Shown here one piece after another: positions 34,707-42,705 of a stretch of 64,000 nucleotides of DNA (position 1 is the first letter of the stretch; each line of letters starts with the position of its first letter). The notes below the pieces were generated by a model, which did not search any database, had not been told where the DNA came from, and worked only from the letters and a program-made list of their open reading frames with translations. This stretch comes from Faecalibacterium gallinarum. GTDB taxonomy: Bacteria; Bacillota; Clostridia; Oscillospirales; Ruminococcaceae. The stretch spans positions 1 through 64,000 of the forward strand of contig NZ_BQKV01000115.1 of assembly GCF_022180365.1 (NCBI RefSeq), read 5' to 3'. The position numbers and the translations under genes were made by a program.

Positions 34707-37700
34707 CGGGCATCAGCCTCCTTTTCGTGGGTCTTAGGCCGGGGTGTCCGGTCAGGCACCGCAGCTTTCAGCTCAGCCAGCACGGACGGCTTGCGGCCTT
34801 CCTCTTTTGCCTCCACTTTTTCTTCTCCGGGCGCTTCCTGGCTGGGGCTGTCCTCCATGTTCAGGCGGGCGTCCAGCTCTGCCAGGCGGGCAGATTTCGC
34901 GGCCAGTTCATCCTCCTGCGGGAAGGGTTTGCCCAGCTCGGCCTGAGCGGCATCCCGCTGCTGAATCAGGGAGCCAAGGCGGTTCTCGGCCTTTTCAATC
35001 CGTTCCGGGAAGTTGTCCAGGGCATTGTCCAGCCGGGTGATGTTGCCCCGGGCATCGGTGCCCAGGAACACATGGTTGGTGGACTGGCCCTTGAAGGCAA
35101 GCTCGAACTGATTGTGAAGGGTGCTGAAGGAAAGCTCCATCGGGAAGCCGCGGTAACTGCCGATCTCCACCGCCCCGGCCGAGGGCAGCTCCTGGCAGGC
35201 GGCCAGCAGCCGCTCACCGGCTGTGAGTTTATCCTCATAGTGCACTCCTCGGATGACCATGCCACAGAAGCCGTCCTTCACCTGGGGATGTGCTTCTGCG
35301 GTTTCTGCGTCCTGCTTCATGCAGGCAATAACCTCTTTTTGGTGCTGGATGGAGGCCGGGAAGGTCTTGAGCAGCTTATCTTCCAGTCGGTACTGCTGGC
35401 TCTGGTGGTCCGCTTTGAGAACCTTGAGCCGGGCCACCTCGATATCCAGGTCCATCTTCTCCTTGATAAGCGGATTTCCAGCGCACAGCGCCTTGATCTC
35501 GGCATAGCTGAGAGCCTGTTCGTCTACATCGTCACAGGAGCGGACGGGAGATTTCGAGGTCATGATTTGGGAGATGAACCGCTGCTTATTCTCAAGGGTT
35601 TGGAACAAGTAGGCATCGAAGGTCCCTTCCGTGACGTAGTTGTAGACCTGCACTTCTTTGTTCCGGTTGCCCTGGCGGATAATACGGCCATTGCGCTGGG
35701 TCATATCCGAGGGCTTCCAGCCCACATCCAGGTGGTGGACCGCCACCAGCCGGTCTTGTACGTTGGTGCCAGCTCCCATCTTCTGGGTGCTGCCCAGCAG
35801 AACTCGGACCTGGCCTGCCCGTACCTTGGAGAACAGTTCCTTCTTTTTTGCCTCGGTATCGGCGGTGTGGATGAAGGCCACTTCGCTCTCAGGCACCCCT
35901 GCTGCCAGCAGCTTCTTTTTGATATCATCATAGACGTTGAACTGCCCATCCCCTTTGGGGGTGGACAGATCGCAGAACAAGAGCTGAGTCAGCTTCTGCT
36001 CCTTTCCTTCTTCCCAGATCTTCAGGACATTGCGGACGCAGGCATTCAGCTTGCTGTCCGGGTCATCCGGCAGCAGCGGGTTCATAAGCCGCTGGTCCAG
36101 GCCGATCTTCCGGCCATCCGAGGTTATTTTCAGCATGTTATCCTCGGACGGGTCCACGTTGCCAACGTGAACGGCAGCAGCTCGCTTGGAAAGCTCGGCC
36201 ACCATGTCCTTCTGGATATCCGAGGGCTTCACAACCACCGTTTCAAACTTAGCCTCCGGCACTGGCAGATGGAGTTGATCCGAGGTTTTGATATCGGCCA
36301 CCTCTTTGAACATATTCATCAGCTCGGGAAGGTTAAAAAACTTAGCGAAGCGGGTGCGTGCCCGGTAGCCGGTGCCTTCCGGGGCCAGCTCGATGGCCGT
36401 TGTGGTTTCTCCAAAGGTAGACGCCCAGCAATCGAAATGGGTCAGCCCCTTCTGCTGCAACGTGCCGTACTGCAGGTAGCGCATCACTGTGTACAGCTCA
36501 GTCATGGAGTTCGAGACGGGGGTGCCGGTGGCGAAGATCACGCCCCGGCCGCCGGTCAGCTCGTCCATATAGCGGCACTTGCCGAACATATCGCTGGACT
36601 TCTGCGCCTCCGAGGTGGAAAGGCCCGCCACATTCCTCATCTTGGTGTACAAAAAGAGGTTCTTGAAACTGTGACTTTCGTCCACAAACAGCCGGTCTAC
36701 ACCCAGCTGCTCAAAGGTCACAACGTCGTCCTTCCGCTCGGTGGCCTTGAGTTTTTCCAGCCTCTGTTCCAGGCCCTTTCGTGTCTTTTCCATCTGCTTG
36801 ATGGTGAACCGTTCTCCTACACGGTACTTCATCTCTGTGATGGCAGCCTGAATCTCGTCGATCTGCTCCTGGATGATGCGCTCCTGCCGTTCAAAAGAAA
36901 GAGGGATTTTCTCAAACTGGCTGTGACCAATGATGACCGCATCATAATCACCTGTGGCGATCCGAGCGCAGAACTTCTTCCGGTTGGCGGTTTCAAAATC
37001 CTTCTTGTTGGCCACCAGCAGCTTGGCGCTGGGGTAGAGGTGCAGGAACTCCTGTGCCCACTGGAGGGTCAGGTGGTTGGGCACCACAAAGAGGGATTTC
37101 TGACAAAGACCCAGCCGCTTGGCCTCCATAGCGGAGGCTGCCATTTCAAAGGTCTTGCCTGCACCAACCTCGTGAGCCAGCAGAGTGTTTCCGCCGTAGA
37201 GCACATGGGCAATGGCGTTTTTCTGGTGTTCCCGCAGGCTGATTTCCGGGTTCATACCCACAAAATGGATATGGCTGCCGTCGTATTCCCGGGGACGGGT
37301 GGAGTTGAACAGCTCGTTGTACTGCTTGACCAGGGTTTCACGGCGCTGCGGGTCCTTCCAAATCCAGTTGGCAAAAGCATCCTTGATGGCCTGCTGCTTC
37401 TGCTGAGCCAGAGTGGTTTCCTTTTTGTTCAGCACCCGCTGCTGCTTGCCGTTCACATCCTCAACGGTGTCATACACCCGCACATCTTTCAGATTCAGGG
37501 TGTCCTCCAGGATTTTATAGCCGTTGGCCCGGCTGGTGCCGTAGGTCTCGTAAGCGGCCACATCATTGAAGCCGGTTTTGGTCTTGCCCTCGATCTGCCA
37601 CTCGGCTGTAAGGGGTGAAAAGTTCACCTGGATGGCCCGCCGCAGATAGAATGGGACTTGAAAGGTCTCCAGCATAAACTGCTGGATCACCTTGGGGTCC

Positions 37701-40700
37701 AGCCAGGTGGCACCCAAACGCACATCAATTTCAGAGGCTTCCAGATCACGGGGCTGGGCCTTGGTCAGAGCTTCCACGTTGGGGGTGAACTCTGGGTTGG
37801 TCTGGACGGCCAGCTGGGCAATCCGCAGCTTATTACGGACGTTGCCGGACAGGTATTCATCCGCGGTCTGCCAGCCTGCTTCCGGGTCGGTCACATCCTG
37901 CGAAGGGTCTTTGAAAATTACGCCCCGCAGGTCGGTGATGATGCTGTCATACTCTCCGGGTTTGCCCAGCAGCTCGGACATATAAGGCAGGTCCACCCGT
38001 CCTCGCTCTCCGATGGAGATGGCCAGCGCCTCGCTGGGAGTGGCAGCATGGCTGATGTTCCGTTCGGGCCGGATGGTCCGTTTCGTGAACATATCCGCCT
38101 TGCTTTTCAGCTTGCCGTTCTCGTCCAGGTTTTCCAGAGAACAGAGCAGGTAATAGGAAGAATCGTCCTCAAAGAGCCGCCCGTTTTTGCGGTCGTTCAG
38201 CAGGCCGTATTCTGCTGCAAACTTATCATAAGCCACATTGAGTTCGGACTGTTTTGCCTGGATGGCGTCATCCGGGCCGTCCTCCATCTGCAGGTCAATC
38301 AGCTCGTGGACGATTTGACGCAGTTCCACCATGCCCTTGACCCGTCCCTTGGCCGTGTCATTCAGCTCCAAGTGGGTCATGACCGAGTTCTCGCGGTAGT
38401 AAACCTCTCCATCTACCACCGTGTAGGAGAAGTTCTTCACGTTGGGGTCAGCGGGCAGGAAATCGCGGCCCGTCTCAGCCTCTCCCACATCCGGGGCGGT
38501 ATGCTCGGCCTCCCGGTATTCGCCTTTCAGATGGGAAATGGCCTCCTTAAGCTGTTTGCCCAGGTCTGCACCTGCAATGGGCAGCACGGTGCTTTCCTCC
38601 CGGCCATACTGGGTGCTCTCGGTGGTCAGTTCTCCCAGGACCATTTCAGGATGGTCCACAAAATACTGGTTGATAGAGATGCCGCTCTCGGTCTGGCCCA
38701 GCTGTACCCAGTCGGGTTCCCGGTCGATGGGCCGGTCACGTTTTTGCAGGAAAATGATGTCGGACACCACATCGGTGCCGGCATTGGCGCGGAACGCATT
38801 GTTGGGCAGCCGGATGGCCCCCAGCAGGTCGGCCCTTTCGGCCAAATACTTACGGGCGGTGGAATCCTTGGAATCCATCGTGTACCGGCTGGTGACAAAG
38901 GCCACCACGCCGCCCGGGCGAACCTGATCCAGCGCCTTGGCAAAGAAATAGTTGTGGATCGAAAATCCCAGCTTGTTATAGTCCCTGTCATTCACCCGAT
39001 ACTGGCCAAAGGGCACATTGCCGATGGCAAGATCGTAGAAGTCCTGCTGCTTGGTGGTCTCAAAGCCCGCCACCGTGATGTTGGCTTCCGGGTAGAGTTT
39101 TTGGGCGATACGCCCCGAGATGCTGTCCAGCTCCACGCCGTACAGGCGGCTGCCTTGCATAGACTCCGGCAGCATTCCGAAAAAGTTGCCCACGCCGCAG
39201 GAGGGTTCCAGGATGTTGCCGGTCTGGAAGCCCATCTTCTCCACTGCATCATAGATGGCATGAATGACGGTGGGGCTGGTGTAGTGGGCATTCAAGGTGC
39301 TGGCACGGGCAGCGGCGTATTCCTCGGGAGAGAGCAGTTCCTTCAGCTGGGTGTACTCCTTGGCCCAGCTGTCTTTGTCGGGGTCAAAAGCATCTGCCAG
39401 GCCGCCCCACCCGACGTATCGGGACAGGGTTTCCTGTTCTTCCGGGGTGGCGTTTCGGTTTTCGTTCTCCAGGGTTTGCAGGGTGCGGATGGCCTCCACA
39501 TTGCGGGCAAACTTCTGCTTGGGGCCGCCCTCCCCCAGGTGATCGTCAGAGATGCGGAAGTTTTGGGCCGGAGGGGCGGGCTTTTCCTGTCCGGGAGGCT
39601 CAATGTGGATTTTTTCGACTACTACATCATAGGGCAGGTTTGTTTCCTCTGCCGGGTAGGACGCCACTTGTTCTGTGGTAAAGGTGGGCTGTTCGGTGAG
39701 TTGTCCTTTCCGAGCTTCGATCTGCTCCCAAAGGGCGCTGCGCTGCTCATCACTCAGATTCAGGGTTTCCGCCCAACGGTAATCCAGAGCCACCACTTCA
39801 AGGGCGTCTGCATCCGCTGCGTGCTCGATGGATTTGCTCCAGTAATCAAACTCCACCGCTCTGGCCAGCACGTCCTCCAGCTTTTCCAACTCTGGCGGAG
39901 ACATCTTTTTCCAGACGTCCTCGTTCTGGCCCTGGATGGTAAAACCTTCGCCGTCATCATGCTGGGATACGGTATAAAGGAGGGTGTCCGGCACGCCGTT
40001 GATCTTGCAGGACAGCTGATACTCTTTCTCCCGGGAGATTGCCGAGTAGCTGCTGCTTTCCACCCGGATGTCCGTCACATCTTCTGCTGTCAGAGGCTTC
40101 TCAGGTTTGGCCGGGGCGGCTTCCTTCTCCAGATACTGACGAATCACCCAAATCGGTTCTGAACGGAAGATCGGGAAGCCGGTGGCCTGGGCAAAGGTCA
40201 CATCCCGCAGGCTGACCCGCTCCGAATCCAGGTCCACCTGGTCCACGATGAACCGCCGGTCATCCAGGTCAAAGGCGGTTTCGCCCGGAATGAGATTTTG
40301 ACGGGCGTATTCTGCATCGGACAAGACTTCCGGTTTCGGCTCCTCCGGCACATCAACGGCGGGTTCTGCGGCTGCCTGTTCGGCATCTGCCACCACCTGC
40401 TGGATAAAAGGATCACGGTCCAGCTTTTCAAGGTCCACCACCTGGCCGTTTACGATGCCGCGGTCGGCCAGCGTTTCCCGCAAGCCGTGCTGTCTTTCTG
40501 CTTCCTGGATTGCATCTTCATCCCGGAACGCCCGGAAGCCATCTGCGCCAAACTCTGCCTCGTGGGCGTCAATGGCCTGCTCCGCTTCGTGGTCAATGGA
40601 GAGCATGGAATATTCCCGGCGCTGGGCGCTTCCATTCTGCACAGCAGAAATGGTGAGATCGTGCTTGTCCCGCAGCTGTTCCACAATCTGTTCCAACTGG

Positions 40701-42409
40701 TTTGCCGGGAAACCGCACATTTCCACCCGGCCCCCGCCCGGAATGGAACGACTGTGCAGAGCCAGATCCAGCTCGGGAGCTGCTATTCGGGCATCTTCGC
40801 CGTACAGCTCGAAGAAGTCCCCCATCTGGTAAAGGACCAGATCATCCGGGTGGCGTTCCTTGACGCTGTTGTACTCCCAAATGGTTTCTTCCTGTTTCGG
40901 CTTGTCCAGATACTTGCCCGCAGCAACCAAAAGGCTGATCCTTTTTGCCGCATCAGACCAGCTGAACCGCTGTTCCTGTCCCTCGGGATAAGAACGCAGC
41001 TTGATGCCGCGGGAATCGTGATCGAGGAAGCCATGACTGCCATCCAGGAAGGTCCAGCTCCGTCCCCCGATGCCGTATTCCTTTTTGAGAAACTCGGCCC
41101 GTTCTTTGGGGGTATGGTCCTCCTGGAAGAAGGCGGCGATCCGTTCTTTGCCGTGGACAAACCCGCTGCCGCTGGCCATGGCCAGGGCAATGTCCTCACT
41201 GGAAAAAGAAAAAGCGGAGGCTTTTTGTGCCTCCGCTCTGCGGTCGATCTGTTCGATTTGTTCCGCTTCGGTGGGGAAGAAGCTCAGCTGTTGATGAGCT
41301 CCGCCATCAGGATTTCCTCGGCCTGTGCCTTGCAGGTGTTCATCAGGCCCACCCACTGCATCGGGTTCCGGGTTTTCAGTTCCTCCGTTGCTCCCGCTTC
41401 CTTCGCCAGCTGGGGCATCATCTGCTCCAGCCGCTGGTGCGCTGTCTCGTCCACCTCCTGCAGGTGCGGGAACAGGCTCCCGGACAGCAGCATCTGATTG
41501 TAAATCAGGGGCCGGCGTTCCTTCAGATACGCTTTCCGCATCCGTCCATACTTGCCCAGGGGTTTGGCCGGGGCCGGGTCGAGGACTAGGTTCGGAATCA
41601 GATAATCCCCGTTCTGAGAATAAGTTAAGCTGCTCATATTCTTGGCTCCTTTCTGCATTTCTGCGCCGGGTGGTGGTCTTGATGGTTCTCTCGATCTGCC
41701 GCAGCACCTGACTGCAGCTTTCCGTGACTGCTGTGCCCAGGACGTTCGCGGCTGCCGGGGTGCTGAAGGAATAAACTGCCTGGAAATCATCCCGGTCAAA
41801 CCATCCTTCCGGGTCGATGCCGCACCGGGACAGAAGCATCCAGGTGATGCTGATGGCACCTGCTGATTTAAATTCCAGCTCCAGGTTAAGATCATCATAC
41901 CCTTCCAGGAGGGAACCGTCAACGATGTCACGGATGTCTTGGGCATTGTTGTCCCAGTAGTCCTCCACCAGTTTGCCGGAGAGGTTTGCAAGCTGCTGGG
42001 CGAAATTGGGGTCACTGACCCCATAGGTTTTCGCCAGCATAGCAGCCACCGGTTCCCGGAAGCTGTAATCCATCTGCCAGAGGTCCGGGTCCAGGGAGTT
42101 TCGGCGGGTGCCGGTGTCCGATACATCAAAGACATACCGCAGATACGGGGTGCCGCCGCTGTCATCCAAAAGGGCGATCCCCTTCGCACCCCGCCGGACA
42201 AACCGGTTCATCCGGTTGTTCCAGATGTCATACTCAGCGCAGGCGGTGGCGTCCGGGCGCTGGGCGTAAATCAGCAGCTGGTCGGAATAGGGGTACTTGT
42301 ACAGCCTTCCGGCCAGAGACAAAAAATCCGCCCACCGTTCCCAGTTTCCTGTCAGACGGCGGGCGGTATCGGACGCAAGCTGTGAGTACAGCTCGGCTTT
42401 TGTGGGCAT
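34703..42409 (-). CDS. Giant conjugative-element protein: N6-adenine methylase plus SNF2-type helicase
   Basis: A 2568-residue polyvalent protein found in Clostridia conjugative elements, thought to protect or remodel incoming DNA. Residues 1-230 contain an ArdC-like N-terminal block (SLAGRLYKYPYSDQLLIYAQRPDATA). Residues 270-390 are a Gly, Pro, Ala-rich linker overprinted by tnpV. Residues about 515-600 look like the MutS N-terminal domain (HPDDLVLYQMGDFFELYGEDA). A methylase with EPSCGVGNF and NVPFGQYR (NPPY-like) lies near 1090-1135, and a helicase with AHEVGAGKTFEMA near 1740, VDESHSFKN near 1910 and QRNGRIIRQGN near 2240. A strong AAAGGAGG precedes the ATG. Confidence 0.85.
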   Translation of the reverse strand: MPTKAELYSQLASDTARRLTGNWERWADFLSLAGRLYKYPYSDQLLIYAQRPDATACAEYDIWNNRMNRFVRRGAKGIALLDDSGGTPYLRYVFDVSDTGTRRNSLDPDLWQMDYSFREPVAAMLAKTYGVSDPNFAQQLANLSGKLVEDYWDNNAQDIRDIVDGSLLEGYDDLNLELEFKSAGAISITWMLLSRCGIDPEGWFDRDDFQAVYSFSTPAAANVLGTAVTESCSQVLRQIERTIKTTTRRRNAERSQEYEQLNLFSERGLSDSEPSPRPGPGQTPGQVWTDAESVSEGTPAPDLQSDAAVREPVPAPAGGGRDSAPAAGADDAPAGEGSGSNGGTENPEPDAVGGPDEHLQGTGRGNPDGGAHQQLSFFPTEAEQIEQIDRRAEAQKASAFSFSSEDIALAMASGSGFVHGKERIAAFFQEDHTPKERAEFLKKEYGIGGRSWTFLDGSHGFLDHDSRGIKLRSYPEGQEQRFSWSDAAKRISLLVAAGKYLDKPKQEETIWEYNSVKERHPDDLVLYQMGDFFELYGEDARIAAPELDLALHSRSIPGGGRVEMCGFPANQLEQIVEQLRDKHDLTISAVQNGSAQRREYSMLSIDHEAEQAIDAHEAEFGADGFRAFRDEDAIQEAERQHGLRETLADRGIVNGQVVDLEKLDRDPFIQQVVADAEQAAAEPAVDVPEEPKPEVLSDAEYARQNLIPGETAFDLDDRRFIVDQVDLDSERVSLRDVTFAQATGFPIFRSEPIWVIRQYLEKEAAPAKPEKPLTAEDVTDIRVESSSYSAISREKEYQLSCKINGVPDTLLYTVSQHDDGEGFTIQGQNEDVWKKMSPPELEKLEDVLARAVEFDYWSKSIEHAADADALEVVALDYRWAETLNLSDEQRSALWEQIEARKGQLTEQPTFTTEQVASYPAEETNLPYDVVVEKIHIEPPGQEKPAPPAQNFRISDDHLGEGGPKQKFARNVEAIRTLQTLENENRNATPEEQETLSRYVGWGGLADAFDPDKDSWAKEYTQLKELLSPEEYAAARASTLNAHYTSPTVIHAIYDAVEKMGFQTGNILEPSCGVGNFFGMLPESMQGSRLYGVELDSISGRIAQKLYPEANITVAGFETTKQQDFYDLAIGNVPFGQYRVNDRDYNKLGFSIHNYFFAKALDQVRPGGVVAFVTSRYTMDSKDSTARKYLAERADLLGAIRLPNNAFRANAGTDVVSDIIFLQKRDRPIDREPDWVQLGQTESGISINQYFVDHPEMVLGELTTESTQYGREESTVLPIAGADLGKQLKEAISHLKGEYREAEHTAPDVGEAETGRDFLPADPNVKNFSYTVVDGEVYYRENSVMTHLELNDTAKGRVKGMVELRQIVHELIDLQMEDGPDDAIQAKQSELNVAYDKFAAEYGLLNDRKNGRLFEDDSSYYLLCSLENLDENGKLKSKADMFTKRTIRPERNISHAATPSEALAISIGERGRVDLPYMSELLGKPGEYDSIITDLRGVIFKDPSQDVTDPEAGWQTADEYLSGNVRNKLRIAQLAVQTNPEFTPNVEALTKAQPRDLEASEIDVRLGATWLDPKVIQQFMLETFQVPFYLRRAIQVNFSPLTAEWQIEGKTKTGFNDVAAYETYGTSRANGYKILEDTLNLKDVRVYDTVEDVNGKQQRVLNKKETTLAQQKQQAIKDAFANWIWKDPQRRETLVKQYNELFNSTRPREYDGSHIHFVGMNPEISLREHQKNAIAHVLYGGNTLLAHEVGAGKTFEMAASAMEAKRLGLCQKSLFVVPNHLTLQWAQEFLHLYPSAKLLVANKKDFETANRKKFCARIATGDYDAVIIGHSQFEKIPLSFERQERIIQEQIDEIQAAITEMKYRVGERFTIKQMEKTRKGLEQRLEKLKATERKDDVVTFEQLGVDRLFVDESHSFKNLFLYTKMRNVAGLSTSEAQKSSDMFGKCRYMDELTGGRGVIFATGTPVSNSMTELYTVMRYLQYGTLQQKGLTHFDCWASTFGETTTAIELAPEGTGYRARTRFAKFFNLPELMNMFKEVADIKTSDQLHLPVPEAKFETVVVKPSDIQKDMVAELSKRAAAVHVGNVDPSEDNMLKITSDGRKIGLDQRLMNPLLPDDPDSKLNACVRNVLKIWEEGKEQKLTQLLFCDLSTPKGDGQFNVYDDIKKKLLAAGVPESEVAFIHTADTEAKKKELFSKVRAGQVRVLLGSTQKMGAGTNVQDRLVAVHHLDVGWKPSDMTQRNGRIIRQGNRNKEVQVYNYVTEGTFDAYLFQTLENKQRFISQIMTSKSPVRSCDDVDEQALSYAEIKALCAGNPLIKEKMDLDIEVARLKVLKADHQSQQYRLEDKLLKTFPASIQHQKEVIACMKQDAETAEAHPQVKDGFCGMVIRGVHYEDKLTAGERLLAACQELPSAGAVEIGSYRGFPMELSFSTLHNQFELAFKGQSTNHVFLGTDARGNITRLDNALDNFPERIEKAENRLGSLIQQRDAAQAELGKPFPQEDELAAKSARLAELDARLNMEDSPSQEAPGEEKVEAKEEGRKPSVLAELKAAVPDRTPRPKTHEKEADAR
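41284..41637 (-). CDS. tnpV: TnpV family protein nested inside the giant gene
   Basis: A 117-residue protein read in a different frame from the giant helicase/methylase gene and lying wholly within its low-complexity linker. It shows the TnpV pattern: LTYSQNGDYLIPNL, PLGKYGRMRKAYLKE, LYNQMLLSGSL, AKEAGATEEL, MQWVGLMN and a C-terminal AEEILMAELINS. The ATG at 41637 has AGAAAGGAG eight bases upstream, an excellent ribosome site. TnpV is a small protein of unknown role common in Clostridia transposons. Overprinting of this kind means mutations must satisfy two reading frames. The frame extends upstream as an open frame to 42201 but the family starts at 41637. Confidence 0.8.
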   Translation of the reverse strand: MSSLTYSQNGDYLIPNLVLDPAPAKPLGKYGRMRKAYLKERRPLIYNQMLLSGSLFPHLQEVDETAHQRLEQMMPQLAKEAGATEELKTRNPMQWVGLMNTCKAQAEEILMAELINS

Positions 42410-42435
42410 GATGGGTCCTCCTTTCCCATTGCAAT

Positions 42436-42466
42436 AGAAAAACGGGGCGTCCAGTCAGATCGCCCC
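42436..42466 (-). terminator. Terminator-like hairpin before the giant gene
   Basis: GGGGCG (42444-42449) pairs with CGCCCC (42461-42466); on the minus strand the stem is followed by GTTTTTCTATT. It sits between the TTRAP gene and the giant gene, so it could attenuate the downstream part of the ICE operon. Confidence 0.55.
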
Positions 42467-42488
42467 ACCAGAGCCTCATGTGATCGGT

Positions 42489-42704
42489 TTACTCGTCAAA
42501 ATCCGGGCACAGCTCCAGCTCGGCAAACTCCTCATCGCTCATAGCCCGGAGCTTTTCGAGGGTGTGATCCGTCAGTTCCCGCAGCTCTGTTTCTTCCGGC
42601 GAAAGATAGCCGCGCATCTCGGTCAGGACCTGGATTAATCGCTCTCTGTTGTCCTGGTTGTAGATGCAAAGCAGGTTGGTTTCCTCAAACGTGAAGTCTT
42701 TCAT
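42489..42704 (-). CDS. TTRAP-family transposon-transfer protein, copy 1
   Basis: A 71-residue acidic protein: MKDFTFEETNLLCIYNQDNRERLIQVLTEMRGYL, then LTDHTLEKLRAMSDEEFAEL. It matches the small TTRAP (transposon-transfer assisting) family and is closely related to the genes at 46110-46319 and 62645-62965. It is thought to assist conjugative transfer; the mechanism is unknown. It starts two bases from the end of the primase/ArdC gene, so it is co-translated with it. Confidence 0.75.
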   Translation of the reverse strand: MKDFTFEETNLLCIYNQDNRERLIQVLTEMRGYLSPEETELRELTDHTLEKLRAMSDEEFAELELCPDFDE

Positions 42705-42705
42705 C

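Noticed and set aside
34727-40162. Very long plus-strand open frames (963 and 834 codons) opposite the giant gene
   Set aside because: They are antisense shadows of the strongly coding minus-strand gene; translations are rich in Leu, Gly and His without domains, and no ribosome sites precede them.
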